Shown here piece after piece: positions 17,502 to 27,952 of a DNA stretch of 64,000 nt. Numbering within the stretch: the first letter of the stretch is position 1; every line of letters starts with the position of its first letter. The notes beneath the pieces are model-generated. The model searched no databases and was not told where the DNA came from. It saw nothing but the letters and a program-made list of their open reading frames with translations. The DNA lies in the NCBI GenBank assembly GCA_021793155.1, contig JAJYTF010000028.1, positions 1 through 64,000 of the forward strand, written 5' to 3'. The translations under genes and the position numbers were made by a program. The DNA comes from Pseudomonadota bacterium (GTDB taxonomy: Bacteria > Pseudomonadota > Alphaproteobacteria > Rhodospirillales > Magnetospirillaceae).

Positions 17502-19292
17502 TCACTCCGCCAGCCGCAGTTTCACGTAAGAGCCCGGCGCGTCTTCGATGGCCGGCAGGCCGCCGGCGGCGGGCTGGCGCGCCGGGACCTGTGGGCCGGC
17601 GTGGGGTTTCAGCCAATCCAGCCAGTCCGGCCACCATGATCCTAGTCGCTGGGCGGCGCCTGCCAGCCAGGCGTCGGGGTCGGCCGGAAGGTCGCGATTA
17701 GTCCAATAGGAATATTTGTTGGCGCTGGGCGGGTTGACCACGCCGGCAATGTGGCCTGACGCCGCCAGGACGAATTTTACCGGCCCGGAATAGACGCCGG
17801 TCGCTGCATAGGTCGCTTTCCAGGGAGCGATATGGTCGTCGGCGGCGGAGAGCATATAGGTAGGCGTCCTGATCCTGCGCAGGTCGATGGAGGTGCCGGC
17901 CAAGGAGATGCCGCCGGGCTCGACCAGCTTGTTCTCCAGGTACATGCGGCGCAGGTAGAAGCTGTGCATCATCACCGGCATGCGGGTCGAATCGGCGTTC
18001 CAGTAGAGCAGGTCGAAGGGGAGGGGCTCCTTGCCCAGAAGGTAGTTGTTGATGGCGAATGACCAGATCAGGTCGTTGTCGCGCATCAGGTTGAACACGC
18101 CGGCCATGTGCCGGCCTTCAAGGTAGCCCCGCTGGGCCATGTGCTCGTCCAGGAGGTCGAGCTGGTGCTCATCGATGAAGACCTTGACCTCGCCGGCCTC
18201 GGCGAAATCGGTCAGCGCCACGAGATAAGTGGCGGAGGCAACCCCCCGCATTCGCCGTGCGGCCATGTAGGCGAGGGTGCAGGCGGTCAGCGTGCCGCCG
18301 ATGCAATAGCCGACGATGTTCACCGACGCCTCGCCGGTGGCCTGCCGGATGGCTTCCAACGCCGCCAGTGGCCCTTCCAGCATGTAGTCGTCAAAGGTCT
18401 TATGGGATAATGACTGGTCGGGATTGACCCAGGAGATGACGAAGACGGTCAATCCCTGGTCGACGCACCACTTGATGAACGAGTTCTTCGCCCGCAGATC
18501 CAGGATGTAAAACTTATTGATCCAGGGCGGCACGATCAGCAGCGGGCGGCGGAATACGGTTTCGGTCGCCGGTGCATACTGGATCAGCTGCATCAAGTCG
18601 TTCTGAAACACCACCTTGCCCGGTGTGGTGGCGACGTTGCGGCCCAGTTCGAAGGCGTCGTAGTCGGTCATGCTGATGGACAGCGCACCGTGGCCGCGTT
18701 CAAGGTCGGTGACGAAATGCTCCAGGCCGTCCAGCAGATTTCGCCCGCCGCTCTCGATGGTTGCGCGCAACGCCTTTGGGTTGGTCAGCAGGAAATTGCT
18801 GGGAGCCCAGGCGTCCACCGCCAGGCGGGTGAAAAAATCCAGCTTCTGGTGGGTGTGTGGGTCGAGGCCGTCGACGTTGCGCATGGTCGTCTGCACCCAG
18901 TCTGCGGTGGTCAGATAGGCCTGCTTGATCACGTCGAAGGCGGCTTCCCGGGTCCATTCCTCGTCGGCGAACCGCTTGTCGCCTTTCGGCGGCTCGGCGA
19001 CCGGGGTGACCGGTTCGCCGGCCAGCCGGCGGCCAGCCATTTGCCACAATTCGTTTTGCCGACGCAGAAAATCCAGCTGGGCTTCAGCCAGTTGCTTGGG
19101 GTTGGCGAGCAGGTGCAGCCATGCCTCGGCGAAGGTGTCGCCGACCACACCGCTGTCGGGAATGGTGAAGCCGTTGCCGTTGCGGCTCCGCTCCACGTAG
19201 TCGGCAATGGCGGCCTGGGCGCGGCCGAGATTGCGGGTGATGGAAATCCAGGCTTCCATCGGATCCGGCGGCGGGGGCTTGGTCTCTGGCAT
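17502..19292 (-). CDS. phaC: Class I poly(3-hydroxyalkanoate) synthase
   Basis: Start placed at MPETKPPPPDPMEAW, 32 codons into the longest frame, where family similarity begins (596 residues, normal class I size). The catalytic triad is visible: Cys in the lipase-like box GYCIGG (~328), Asp in LSAADDHIAPW (~485) and His in SGHIAGVVNPP (~512). It polymerises (R)-3-hydroxyacyl-CoA into carbon-storage granules. No phaA, phaB, phaR or phasin gene is next to it, so the cluster is split in this genome. The neighbouring minus-strand gene upstream is an acyl-CoA ligase. Confidence 0.95.
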   Translation of the reverse strand: MPETKPPPPDPMEAWISITRNLGRAQAAIADYVERSRNGNGFTIPDSGVVGDTFAEAWLHLLANPKQLAEAQLDFLRRQNELWQMAGRRLAGEPVTPVAEPPKGDKRFADEEWTREAAFDVIKQAYLTTADWVQTTMRNVDGLDPHTHQKLDFFTRLAVDAWAPSNFLLTNPKALRATIESGGRNLLDGLEHFVTDLERGHGALSISMTDYDAFELGRNVATTPGKVVFQNDLMQLIQYAPATETVFRRPLLIVPPWINKFYILDLRAKNSFIKWCVDQGLTVFVISWVNPDQSLSHKTFDDYMLEGPLAALEAIRQATGEASVNIVGYCIGGTLTACTLAYMAARRMRGVASATYLVALTDFAEAGEVKVFIDEHQLDLLDEHMAQRGYLEGRHMAGVFNLMRDNDLIWSFAINNYLLGKEPLPFDLLYWNADSTRMPVMMHSFYLRRMYLENKLVEPGGISLAGTSIDLRRIRTPTYMLSAADDHIAPWKATYAATGVYSGPVKFVLAASGHIAGVVNPPSANKYSYWTNRDLPADPDAWLAGAAQRLGSWWPDWLDWLKPHAGPQVPARQPAAGGLPAIEDAPGSYVKLRLAE

Positions 19293-19460
19293 CGTGGTTA
19301 GCGTCCTTGCACATAGAAAGTAAGACGGTTCACTGCCCCCAGCAGCGCTCTCGTCACTCCTCGCGGAAGAGCATCGGCGCAAACACAAGCCCTCTCCCGC
19401 AACCGGCGAGGGCCTATGTTAGCGCGTGCTCTTTCGCAAAGATGATGAAAAAACAACAGT

Positions 19461-21071
<1,611 letters not shown>

Positions 21072-21323
21072 CGTTTCACTCCCGCAATTGTCTTGTCGGC
21101 GCCTGTTTTTCGGCGTTTTCAACGCTTGATTGATGGTACTCCGCATTTCGGTGGTTCACCACAGGCGTTGGGCCGCGCCGATAGACCGGATGGCCATCCG
21201 AACGGGCGTCGCGGCTATTACTTTTTGCAGGATGATGACAGTGAAACCTGATATGGTCCGTCGCCTTGGCGCCGCGCATCACCGTTTGGCGTTGAGAAGG
21301 GCAAAAGAGAGGGAAACCCAGGG

Positions 21324-22622
21324 ATGCACTGCCCGCCTTCCGCATCTTGTGAAGCAGACCCGATCGAACGGGCCAGCCGCGACGAATTGATGGGCCTCCA
21401 GCTCGAGCGCCTGAAATGGTCGCTAAGGCTGGCTTACGAGAACATTCCTTACTACCGCGCGAAGTTCGACGCGGTGGACGCCCATCCGGACGATCTGCGC
21501 GAGTTGCCCGATCTGGGGCGTTTCCCCTTCACCACCAAGGAAGACCTGCGGCAGAACTACCCCTTCGGGCTGTTCGCCGTGCCGCGGGACCAGGTGGTTC
21601 GCATCCACGCGTCGAGCGGCACCACCGGCAAGCCGACCGTGGTCGGCTATACCCAGCGCGACATCGACACCTGGGCCGGGCTGATCGCCCGCTGCATCCG
21701 CGCCGCCGGCGGCAAGCGCGGCGACATGGTGCACGTGGCCTTCGGCTATGGTCTGTTCACCGGCGGGCTGGGCGCCCATTACGGGGCGGAAAAGCTGGGC
21801 TGCACGGTAATTCCCATTTCCGGCGGGCAGACCCAGCGGCAAGTGAAGCTGATCGAGGATTTCAAGCCCGACATCATCATGGCGACGCCCAGCTATACCC
21901 TGGTGCTGGCCGAGGAAATGCGTCGCCAGGGCATCGATCCGGCCGAATCCTCGCTCCGCATCGGGATGCATGGCGCCGAGCCCTGGTCCGAGGGCATGCG
22001 CCACGAAATCGAGCAAAGCTTCGGCATGCGGGCGGTCGACCTTTATGGCCTGTCGGAGATCATCGGCCCCGGGGTGGCTGTCGAATGCGGCGACAAAGGG
22101 GAGGGGATGACCCTGTGGGAGGATCATTTCTATCCCGAGATCATCGAACCGGAAACCGGGCGGGTACTGCCTGACGGCGAATACGGCGAACTGGTGCTGA
22201 CCTCGCTGAGCAAAGAGGCCATGCCGATGATCCGCTACCGCACCCGCGATCTGACCCGCCTGCTGCCCGGCACCGATCGGCCGATGCGGCGGATCGAGCG
22301 GATCAGCGGGCGGTCCGACGACATGCTGATCGTGCACGGCGTCAACGTCTTCCCGTCGCAGATCGAGGAACTGATCCTGGCTGACAAGCGCTTGGCGCCC
22401 CACTATGTGCTGGAACTTCACCGGAAGGGTCATCTCGACGCCCTTGACGTGGTGGTCGAGCGGCGAAATGCCGAGATGGTCGGCGATCCGGCCCGCGACC
22501 TGGCGCATCAGGTCAAGTCGATGATCGGCATCTCGGTGAACGTGCGCCTGGTGGACGACGGTGCGATCGAGCGTTCGCTGGGCAAAGCCAAACGCGTCCT
22601 GGATTTTCGGCCGAAGGACTGA
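21324..22622 (+). CDS. paaK: Phenylacetate-CoA ligase
   Basis: 432 residues, full length for PaaK. Motifs: ASSGTTGKPTVVGYT (P-loop), 'GLFTGGLGAHYGAEKLG', 'DLYGLSEIIGPGVA', 'YRTRDLTRLLPG' and 'ERISGRSDDMLIVHGVNVFPSQIE'. It activates phenylacetate or another arylacetate with ATP and CoA. It is followed 66 bases later by iorA-iorB, the usual anaerobic-type arylacetate arrangement (IorAB makes the arylacetyl-CoA, and PaaK can recapture or interconvert the acid). The start is the first ATG; an internal Met at MGLQLERLKW is possible. Confidence 0.94.
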   Translation: MHCPPSASCEADPIERASRDELMGLQLERLKWSLRLAYENIPYYRAKFDAVDAHPDDLRELPDLGRFPFTTKEDLRQNYPFGLFAVPRDQVVRIHASSGTTGKPTVVGYTQRDIDTWAGLIARCIRAAGGKRGDMVHVAFGYGLFTGGLGAHYGAEKLGCTVIPISGGQTQRQVKLIEDFKPDIIMATPSYTLVLAEEMRRQGIDPAESSLRIGMHGAEPWSEGMRHEIEQSFGMRAVDLYGLSEIIGPGVAVECGDKGEGMTLWEDHFYPEIIEPETGRVLPDGEYGELVLTSLSKEAMPMIRYRTRDLTRLLPGTDRPMRRIERISGRSDDMLIVHGVNVFPSQIEELILADKRLAPHYVLELHRKGHLDALDVVVERRNAEMVGDPARDLAHQVKSMIGISVNVRLVDDGAIERSLGKAKRVLDFRPKD

Positions 22623-22688
22623 TGCTGCCGATGGCCCCGGCGCCAAGAACTCCAAACCCGTCAACGTCTGAGTGAGGAAACCCCGTTC

Positions 22689-24557
22689 ATGAGTGCTGCC
22701 CTGAAGGCTCCGGCTCTCACCCGCCACCTGCTTTCCGGCAACGAGGCCATCGCCCGCGCCGCCTGGGAGGCGGGGATCCGCGTCGCCACTTCCTATCCTG
22801 GCACCCCGGCTACTGAAATTCTCGAAGCCGTATCGATCTTCCCCGGCATCCATACCGAATTCTCGGTGAACGAGAAGGTGGCGATGGAGGTGGCGATCGG
22901 CGCCAGCATGTCCGGGGCGCGTGCCCTCTGCTCGATGAAGCATGTGGGCATGAACGTGGCTTCCGACGCCTTCATGACCTTGAGCCTGACCGGAGCCAAG
23001 GGTGGTCTGGTCATCGTCGTCGCCGACGATGTAGGCCTGTCTTCTTCGCAGAATGAACAGGACTCCCGCTACTGGGGGCGCTTCGGCCATATGCCGATCC
23101 TTGAGCCGGCGGATTCGGACGAAGCCTACCGGATGACCGTCGCGGCCTTCGACCTTTCCGAGCGGTTCGCCACCCCGGTGATCCTGAGGACCACCACGCG
23201 GGTCTGCCACGTCAAGGGGATGGTCACCGTGGGCGAGCGGCAGGAGCCGGCCGAGGGCGGCTTCGCGCCTGATCCCATGCGCTGGGTGATGGTGCCCAGC
23301 AATGCGCAGCGGCGACTGCCGCTCCAGCATGAGCGCGACCGGGCATTGCGCCAGGCGGCCGAGGAATCCCCCCTGAACCTGGTCGAGGACGGCTCGGACA
23401 AGCGGGTGGGCTTCGTCACCTCGGGGCCCGCCTATCTGCACCTGAGGGAAAGTTTTCCCGATGCGCCGATTCTGAAGCTGGGCTTCAGTCATCCGTTGCC
23501 GGTGGAATTGGTGCGGCGGTTCGCCGGCGGTGTCGAGCGCCTGGTGGTGGCCGAGGAAACAGAGCCGCTGATGGAGACGGAGTTGAAGGCCGCCGGCCTG
23601 CCCCTGGTCGGCAAGGAGATCCTGCCGCGCTGGGGCGAATTGTTGCCCGATGCGGTGCGGCCGCCGGTCCTGGCCCTGCTGGGGGAAGCCGCGCCGCCCG
23701 CCGGGGATAAGCGGCCGGCTCCTTCGGTGTTTCCGCGGCCGCCGACCCTGTGTGTCGCCTGTCCGCATCTGGGGGTTTACTTCGCCCTCTCAAGAATGCG
23801 GCATAAGGTGCTGATTTCCGGTGATATCGGTTGCTATACCCTGGGGGCCGGACAGCCCTGGATGGCCCTCGACACCACCATCTGCATGGGTGCCTCGATG
23901 GGGATCGCGCTGGGCATGGACAAAGCGCGGGCCGAGGCCGACAAGTCGAAAGGCGTAATCGCCGTGATCGGCGATTCGACCTTCCTGCACATGGGCATGC
24001 AGGGATTGCTCAACATCACCTACAACCGCGGCAACGTCACCGTTCTGCTGCTCGACAACCGGACCACCGGCATGACCGGAGGCCAGAACAATCCCGGCTG
24101 TGGCCGTGACGTCCATGGGCAGACGGCGCCCGAGGTGGACTTCGCCAAGCTGGTTGAAGCGCTGGGAGTGAAGAAGGAGCGCATCCGTGTGGTCGACCCC
24201 TACGAGTTGCCGACCCTGACCCGGGCGCTGCGTGAGGAGATCGCCATCAACGAGCCGTCGGTGATCATCACCGACCGTCCCTGCACCCTGATCGATGAAT
24301 ATGCGAAGCTGCGGCCATACAGGGTGGATGACGACCGGTGCACCGGCTGCGGCGCCTGCATGAACGTCGGTTGTCCGGCAATTTCCGTGACCAACCGGGA
24401 AAAAGTCGTTCGCAACAACGGGGCGGAAGTGGAGCTGAGCTTCGTCACCATCGATACCACCATCTGCACGGGCTGCAGCATGTGCGTCAAGACCTGCGGC
24501 GCCGACGCCATCGTCCGCCCGGGTTCGACCGCCGGCAAGGAGGAGGCCAATCCATGA
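22689..24557 (+). CDS. iorA: Indolepyruvate:ferredoxin oxidoreductase, alpha subunit
   Basis: 622 residues. It contains the pyruvate-ferredoxin oxidoreductase core domain ('AWEAGIRVATSYPGTPATEILE'), the TPP-binding part ('ISGDIGCYTLGAGQPWMALDTTICMGASMG' and 'GDSTFLHMGMQGLLN', ~390-450) and two C-terminal 4Fe-4S motifs (CTGCGACMNVGCP and CTGCSMCVKTCG). The enzyme oxidatively decarboxylates arylpyruvates (indole-, phenyl-, hydroxyphenyl-) to arylacetyl-CoA and reduces ferredoxin. It overlaps iorB by ATGA. The ferredoxin product can be reoxidised by the Rnf complex encoded 15 kb away. Confidence 0.96.
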   Translation: MSAALKAPALTRHLLSGNEAIARAAWEAGIRVATSYPGTPATEILEAVSIFPGIHTEFSVNEKVAMEVAIGASMSGARALCSMKHVGMNVASDAFMTLSLTGAKGGLVIVVADDVGLSSSQNEQDSRYWGRFGHMPILEPADSDEAYRMTVAAFDLSERFATPVILRTTTRVCHVKGMVTVGERQEPAEGGFAPDPMRWVMVPSNAQRRLPLQHERDRALRQAAEESPLNLVEDGSDKRVGFVTSGPAYLHLRESFPDAPILKLGFSHPLPVELVRRFAGGVERLVVAEETEPLMETELKAAGLPLVGKEILPRWGELLPDAVRPPVLALLGEAAPPAGDKRPAPSVFPRPPTLCVACPHLGVYFALSRMRHKVLISGDIGCYTLGAGQPWMALDTTICMGASMGIALGMDKARAEADKSKGVIAVIGDSTFLHMGMQGLLNITYNRGNVTVLLLDNRTTGMTGGQNNPGCGRDVHGQTAPEVDFAKLVEALGVKKERIRVVDPYELPTLTRALREEIAINEPSVIITDRPCTLIDEYAKLRPYRVDDDRCTGCGACMNVGCPAISVTNREKVVRNNGAEVELSFVTIDTTICTGCSMCVKTCGADAIVRPGSTAGKEEANP

Positions 24558-25156
24558 GCGACGGGATCACCAATATCCTGGTGGCCGGCATCGGCGGCCA
24601 GGGCGTCATGACAGCAACCGAGATCCTGGCCCAGGCGGCCATTGCCAAAGGGTACGACGTCAAGAAGACGGAAGTGGCCGGCATGGCCCAGCGCGGCGGC
24701 GTGGTCAACTCACATCTGCGGTTCGGCCGGCGCGTGCTGTCGCCGGTCATCCCCGCGGGCGCCGCCCATGTCCTGCTGGCCTTCGAGGCGGCCGAAGGTC
24801 TGCGCTGGAGCAAGGAGGTCCGCCCCGGCGGGCTGGTGCTGATCAACACTTCGCGGCTGCCGCCGCCGGTGGTCTCGATGGGACTCTACCCATACCCGCA
24901 GGATCCGGTAGCGGAGATGCGGGCGGCGGGGCTCAGGGTGCAGCCCTTTGATGCCAGCGGAATCGCGCGTGAACTGGGCGAGATCAAGCTGATCAACACC
25001 ATCATGCTGGGGGCCATCGCCGACCATCTGCCGTTTCCCGCTGAAGACCTGAAGGCGCAGATCCTGTCGCGGTTCCGTGCGCGCAAGCCGGAACTGGCCG
25101 AACTGAACGAGAAGGCCTTCGAGGCAGGCCGGCAAGGGGCGAAAGCGGCGGCGTAA
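24554..25156 (+). CDS. iorB: Indolepyruvate:ferredoxin oxidoreductase, beta subunit
   Basis: 200 residues from the ATG that overlaps the iorA stop (ATGA); the frame is open further upstream but only as a shadow of iorA. The gamma-domain signature of ketoacid oxidoreductases is clear: 'NILVAGIGGQGVMTATEILAQAA' and 'KKTEVAGMAQRGGVVNSHLRFG'. It forms the alpha/beta pair with IorA. A perfect 14-base GC palindrome (25157-25170) follows the stop without a T-tract. Confidence 0.95.
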   Translation: MSDGITNILVAGIGGQGVMTATEILAQAAIAKGYDVKKTEVAGMAQRGGVVNSHLRFGRRVLSPVIPAGAAHVLLAFEAAEGLRWSKEVRPGGLVLINTSRLPPPVVSMGLYPYPQDPVAEMRAAGLRVQPFDASGIARELGEIKLINTIMLGAIADHLPFPAEDLKAQILSRFRARKPELAELNEKAFEAGRQGAKAAA

Positions 25157-25197
25157 ACCCGCCGGCGGGTGCTATGGGGCGAAGGAGGGGTGCCGTT

Positions 25198-25227
25198 GAC
25201 ATCATGACGTCATGACGTCATGATGTC
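25198..25227. promoter_or_regulatory. Perfect 30-bp palindrome, probable GntR operator
   Basis: GACATCATGACGTCA followed exactly by its own reverse complement, ending three bases before the ATG of the GntR gene. Inside it the unit ATGACGTCAT occurs twice, overlapping in the shared centre. GntR/HutC-type regulators bind short two-fold symmetric sites, so this is the obvious autoregulatory operator. Bound protein would block both transcription and ribosome access. Confidence 0.8.
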
Positions 25228-25230
25228 TCG

Positions 25231-25992
25231 ATGACAGACGGTATCTCTCACTCCGCACCGCTTTATGCGCAGGTCGAATCGGTGCTTGCCGCAAGCATCG
25301 CGGACGGTTCGCTGGCGCCCGGCAGCCAACTGCCTGCCGAGGACAGTCTGATCGAGCGGTTCAAAGTCAGTCGCACCACTGTCCGCAAAGCTGTCCAGAA
25401 CCTGACCGACCGCGGCCTCGTCGAAATCCGGCGGGGAAAGGGGACGTTCGTCAGCCACCCGAAGATCATCCAGGATCTGACCGAACTCAGCGGCTTCGTG
25501 GAAGACATGCGGGCGGTGGGGCGAACGCCATCGGCCCGACTTCTCGACACACGGGCCGTGCCGGCCGACGAAACCGTCGCCCGGCATCTTGCGCTGTCCC
25601 CCGGGACCCTGGTCGTCCGGCTGCAGCGGGTACGCCTGGCCGACGGTGTGCCCATGTCGTTCGATGAAACCTATCTGCCATACGAACTCGGCGAAAAGGT
25701 GGCGGCGGACGACCTGGAGTCCGAGCCGGTCTTCTCGCTCCTCGAGCAGAAATACGACACGCCGCTGATCGAGGCCCAATACCGGCTGGAAGCCGTATTG
25801 GCCGAGCCGGCGGTGGCCGAGGCGCTGGCTATCCAGCCCGGTGGCCCGATCTTCCTGATCGAACGGACGACCTATAGTGAAGCCGGCCGGCCCGTCGACT
25901 ATGAGAAATTGCATTACCGGGGGGACCTGATCCGCTTCGTCACCCGCCTGGCCCGCACCCGCAAGGTCGCGCCGCGCGCGGGGGAGGGGTGA
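25231..25992 (+). CDS. GntR-family (HutC/UTRA) transcriptional regulator
   Basis: 253 residues: GntR winged helix ~8-75 ('LYAQVESVLAASIADGSLAPGSQLP...SRTTVRKAVQNLTDRGLVEIRRGKGTFV') and a UTRA ligand domain ~95-240. The ATG sits 3 bases after a perfect 30-bp palindrome, so no normal Shine-Dalgarno lies in the usual place; the nearest purine-rich box (GGAGGGG) is about 40 bases upstream. Translation may be leaderless. One base separates it from the TSUP exporter gene, which it probably controls. The ligand is unknown. Confidence 0.9.
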   Translation: MTDGISHSAPLYAQVESVLAASIADGSLAPGSQLPAEDSLIERFKVSRTTVRKAVQNLTDRGLVEIRRGKGTFVSHPKIIQDLTELSGFVEDMRAVGRTPSARLLDTRAVPADETVARHLALSPGTLVVRLQRVRLADGVPMSFDETYLPYELGEKVAADDLESEPVFSLLEQKYDTPLIEAQYRLEAVLAEPAVAEALAIQPGGPIFLIERTTYSEAGRPVDYEKLHYRGDLIRFVTRLARTRKVAPRAGEG

Positions 25993-25993
25993 C

Positions 25994-26854
25994 ATGGACG
26001 CCGGTTACGGCCTGTTGTTGTTGGGCATGTCGTTCGGCGCCAGCGCGCTTGGCGGCATGCTTGGCATGGCCAGTGGCATCTTCATCGTGCCGTTGCTGGT
26101 GCTGTTCGCCGGCATCGGCATCCATGCCGCCATCGGCGCCAGCATCGTCTCGGTGATCGCCTGCTCCTGCGGTAGCGCGGCGCCATTTCTCGAAGGCAGC
26201 CTGACCAATATCCGCCTTGCGGCAGTGCTGGAGACCGCGACCACCCTGGGGGCGCTTACCGGGGTGCTGCTGATCGGGATCGTGCCGGTGAGCTGGCTCT
26301 ACGGCCTGTTTGCCGTCGTGCTGCTGGTCTCGGCCCAGCAGATGCTGGCGCGGCGCCGCGACCCGGTCGGCTCGGAGGGAACGGGCGCCGGCGGCTGGGC
26401 CGATCTGCTTGGGCTGCATTCCAGCTATCCCGATCGCGCGCTGAACAGGCAAGTCGCCTACCGTGTACAGCGCCTGCCCTTAGGCATGTCGTTGATGTAC
26501 GGCGCCGGCCTCATTTCAGCGCTGCTCGGCATCGGCAGCGGCGTGCTGAAGATTCCGGCCATGGACACGGCCCTGCGCCTGCCCATCAAGGTTTCCTCGG
26601 CCACCTCGAACTTCATGATCGGGGTGACCGCGGCGGCCAGCGCCGGCGCTTATTTCGTGCGTGGCGACATCGACCCGGCCGTCGCCGGTCCCGTCGCTCT
26701 GGGCTCGGTGGTCGGGTCGATCACCGGTGCCCGCATTCTCATGCGCGTGTCCAACGAACGGCTTCGGCTGCTTTTCGTCGTGGCCCTGCTGGCGCTGGCG
26801 GTGCAGATGCTGCTCAGCGCCTTTGGCATCAGTCTATCCGGGAAGTCGGCATGA
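25994..26854 (+). CDS. TSUP (TauE/SafE) family membrane exporter
   Basis: 286 residues with about eight membrane helices. The two TSUP repeats are visible: 'LGGMLGMASGIFIVPLLVLFAGIGIHAAIGASIVSVIA' near the start and 'LISALLGIGSGVLKIPAMDTALRLPIKVSSATSNFMIG' in the second half. The family exports sulfite, sulfoacetate or other small organic anions. It is in an operon with gntR (1 base) and a DUF1634 gene (ATGA overlap). The substrate cannot be deduced. Confidence 0.9.
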   Translation: MDAGYGLLLLGMSFGASALGGMLGMASGIFIVPLLVLFAGIGIHAAIGASIVSVIACSCGSAAPFLEGSLTNIRLAAVLETATTLGALTGVLLIGIVPVSWLYGLFAVVLLVSAQQMLARRRDPVGSEGTGAGGWADLLGLHSSYPDRALNRQVAYRVQRLPLGMSLMYGAGLISALLGIGSGVLKIPAMDTALRLPIKVSSATSNFMIGVTAAASAGAYFVRGDIDPAVAGPVALGSVVGSITGARILMRVSNERLRLLFVVALLALAVQMLLSAFGISLSGKSA

Positions 26855-27198
26855 GCGGGAATTTTCGACACGCACCGCAGGTGCCGCGGCTGGAACGCCT
26901 GCTGGCGAAGCAACTGCACTACGGGACCTGGCTGGCATCGGCGGTGATTGCCTGCGGTATCCTTCTGGTGGCGCTGCATTGGCAGCCGGGGCCGGGCTGG
27001 CCGGCTTTGCCGTCAGGCATGCAGGTGGTGGCGGCCGGAATCGGCCTTTTTATCCTGTTGCCGGTATCCCGCGTCGTCCTGATGCTGGTGGTCTTTGTTC
27101 ACCAGAGGGATTACCTGTTCGGCCTGATCGCCGCGCTGGTCCTGGCGATCATCGGCCTGGGGCTGTTGCTCGGCCTCTATCCGCCGGGCGGCGCGTGA
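26851..27198 (+). CDS. DUF1634 membrane protein, partner of TSUP exporter
   Basis: 115 residues with three predicted helices (~30-50, ~58-80, ~88-108). It begins MSGNFRHAPQVPRLERLLAKQLHYGTWLASAVI and has 'LLPVSRVVLMLVVFVHQRDYLFGLIAALVLAIIGLGLLLG', the DUF1634 pattern. DUF1634 genes are typically found directly after TSUP exporters. The ATG overlaps the TSUP stop, so expression is coupled. Its role is unknown, probably an auxiliary subunit. Confidence 0.85.
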   Translation: MSGNFRHAPQVPRLERLLAKQLHYGTWLASAVIACGILLVALHWQPGPGWPALPSGMQVVAAGIGLFILLPVSRVVLMLVVFVHQRDYLFGLIAALVLAIIGLGLLLGLYPPGGA

Positions 27199-27260
27199 GG
27201 TTGGGACGATTGCGGCATTCGTAGGCAGTCGGCGCATGGCCGTCTGCTGTCGTGCCCCCC

Positions 27261-27366
27261 ATGTCGGAGGAAGAGATCCAGGCCGAGGTTAGGGCGGCGC
27301 GGCAGGCCCGGCAGCATCGTGCTCCTGGTAATTGACACCAACGTTCTGTTGTCCGGGCTGCTCTGA
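27261..27366 (+). pseudogene. Remnant of an antitoxin/PIN-toxin pair
   Basis: A short frame (27261-27335) encodes MSEEEIQAEVRAARQARQHR..., like the end of a small antitoxin. Overlapping it, a GTG at 27319 opens VLLVIDTNVLLSGLL and then stops at 27364. 'VIDTNVL.S.LL' is the unmistakable N-terminus of PIN-domain toxins (first catalytic Asp). The remainder of the toxin is not found in any frame downstream, so the system is broken. The intact Phd/PemK pair follows 340 bases later. Confidence 0.55.
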
Positions 27367-27639
27367 TCGTCGGCGTGGCTGAGGCGCTGGCACGGCTCGG
27401 CGACCACGGGGATCCTGCCTCCAACCGTTCCCCCATGACCCAAATTTTTCCGGTCCGCGACGGGGTGTGTCCAACATCGGAGGGATAGCTGCCGACCAAT
27501 TTGACGGCCGGTACCGCCCGCCGCCCCTGACTCACATCGGACCTTGGCCACGTCTCTGCTGGACGGCCGTAGAGCGTCCAAGTACGGGCGTTCCGGGGCT
27601 CAGCACCGATTCCGGATAGCGGACGTCGGGCCAAACGGC
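27367..27639. other. Geneless stretch between toxin remnant and TA promoter
   Basis: No coding frame with recognisable similarity. Base composition is lower in GC at its right end. Longer open frames on the minus strand here have arginine-rich, low-information translations and are rejected. It is probably decayed accessory DNA. Confidence 0.5.
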
Positions 27640-27700
27640 TTGACATTTACCGTGCTATACATATTTTGCATATTATCTGCATTGATGTGATCGAGCGAGG
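27640..27700 (+). promoter_or_regulatory. Promoter/operator of the Phd-PemK pair
   Basis: A consensus -35 (TTGACA, 27640-27645) is followed after 16 bases by a -10-like TATTTT. The area is strongly AT-rich compared with its surroundings and contains overlapping 'tatacatattttgcatattat' symmetric halves (CATAT/ATATG-like), a likely antitoxin operator, since TA operons of this type repress themselves. Confidence 0.5.
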
Positions 27701-27706
27701 TCCACC

Positions 27707-27952
27707 ATGAAGACGCCCGAGCGTGTCGTAACCACCGCCGGAGACCTTGTGCGCCAGTTCTCACATTACAGCGATGTCGCGCTTGGTCAGCCGGTCGTCG
27801 TCACCAGGAACGGGCGGCCACGCAATGTCCTCATCTCCGTGGAAGAGTATGAGCGGCTGAAGAAGCGGGATCAGCAGGCATTTCTCGCTGCCGATACCCC
27901 TGAGCATTTTCTCAAGGATATCGAAGCCCTCGCCGGCAGTGAGGAGAATTGA
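27707..27952 (+). CDS. Phd/YefM-family antitoxin
   Basis: 81 residues: 'VVTTAGDLVRQFSHYSDVALGQPVVVTRNGRPRNVLISVEEYERLKKRDQ' is the Phd/YefM DNA-binding fold with the standard 'R.V.IS.EEYE.L' end, followed by an acidic tail that would neutralise the toxin. Its stop overlaps the TTG start of the PemK-like gene. The antitoxin also represses its own AT-rich promoter. Pairing of Phd with a PemK-like toxin is a known hybrid arrangement. Confidence 0.88.
   Translation: MKTPERVVTTAGDLVRQFSHYSDVALGQPVVVTRNGRPRNVLISVEEYERLKKRDQQAFLAADTPEHFLKDIEALAGSEEN

Noticed and set aside
21423-23768. 781-codon minus-strand open frame opposite paaK and iorA
   Set aside because: It is the antisense shadow of two certain genes; its translation is rich in His, Arg, Gly and Asp without any domain, as expected for high-GC third-position bias.
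27149-27646. 165-codon minus-strand frame in the accessory patch
   Set aside because: Arg/Ser/Pro-rich, no start signal and no similarity that I recognise; covers the PIN-toxin remnant on the other strand.
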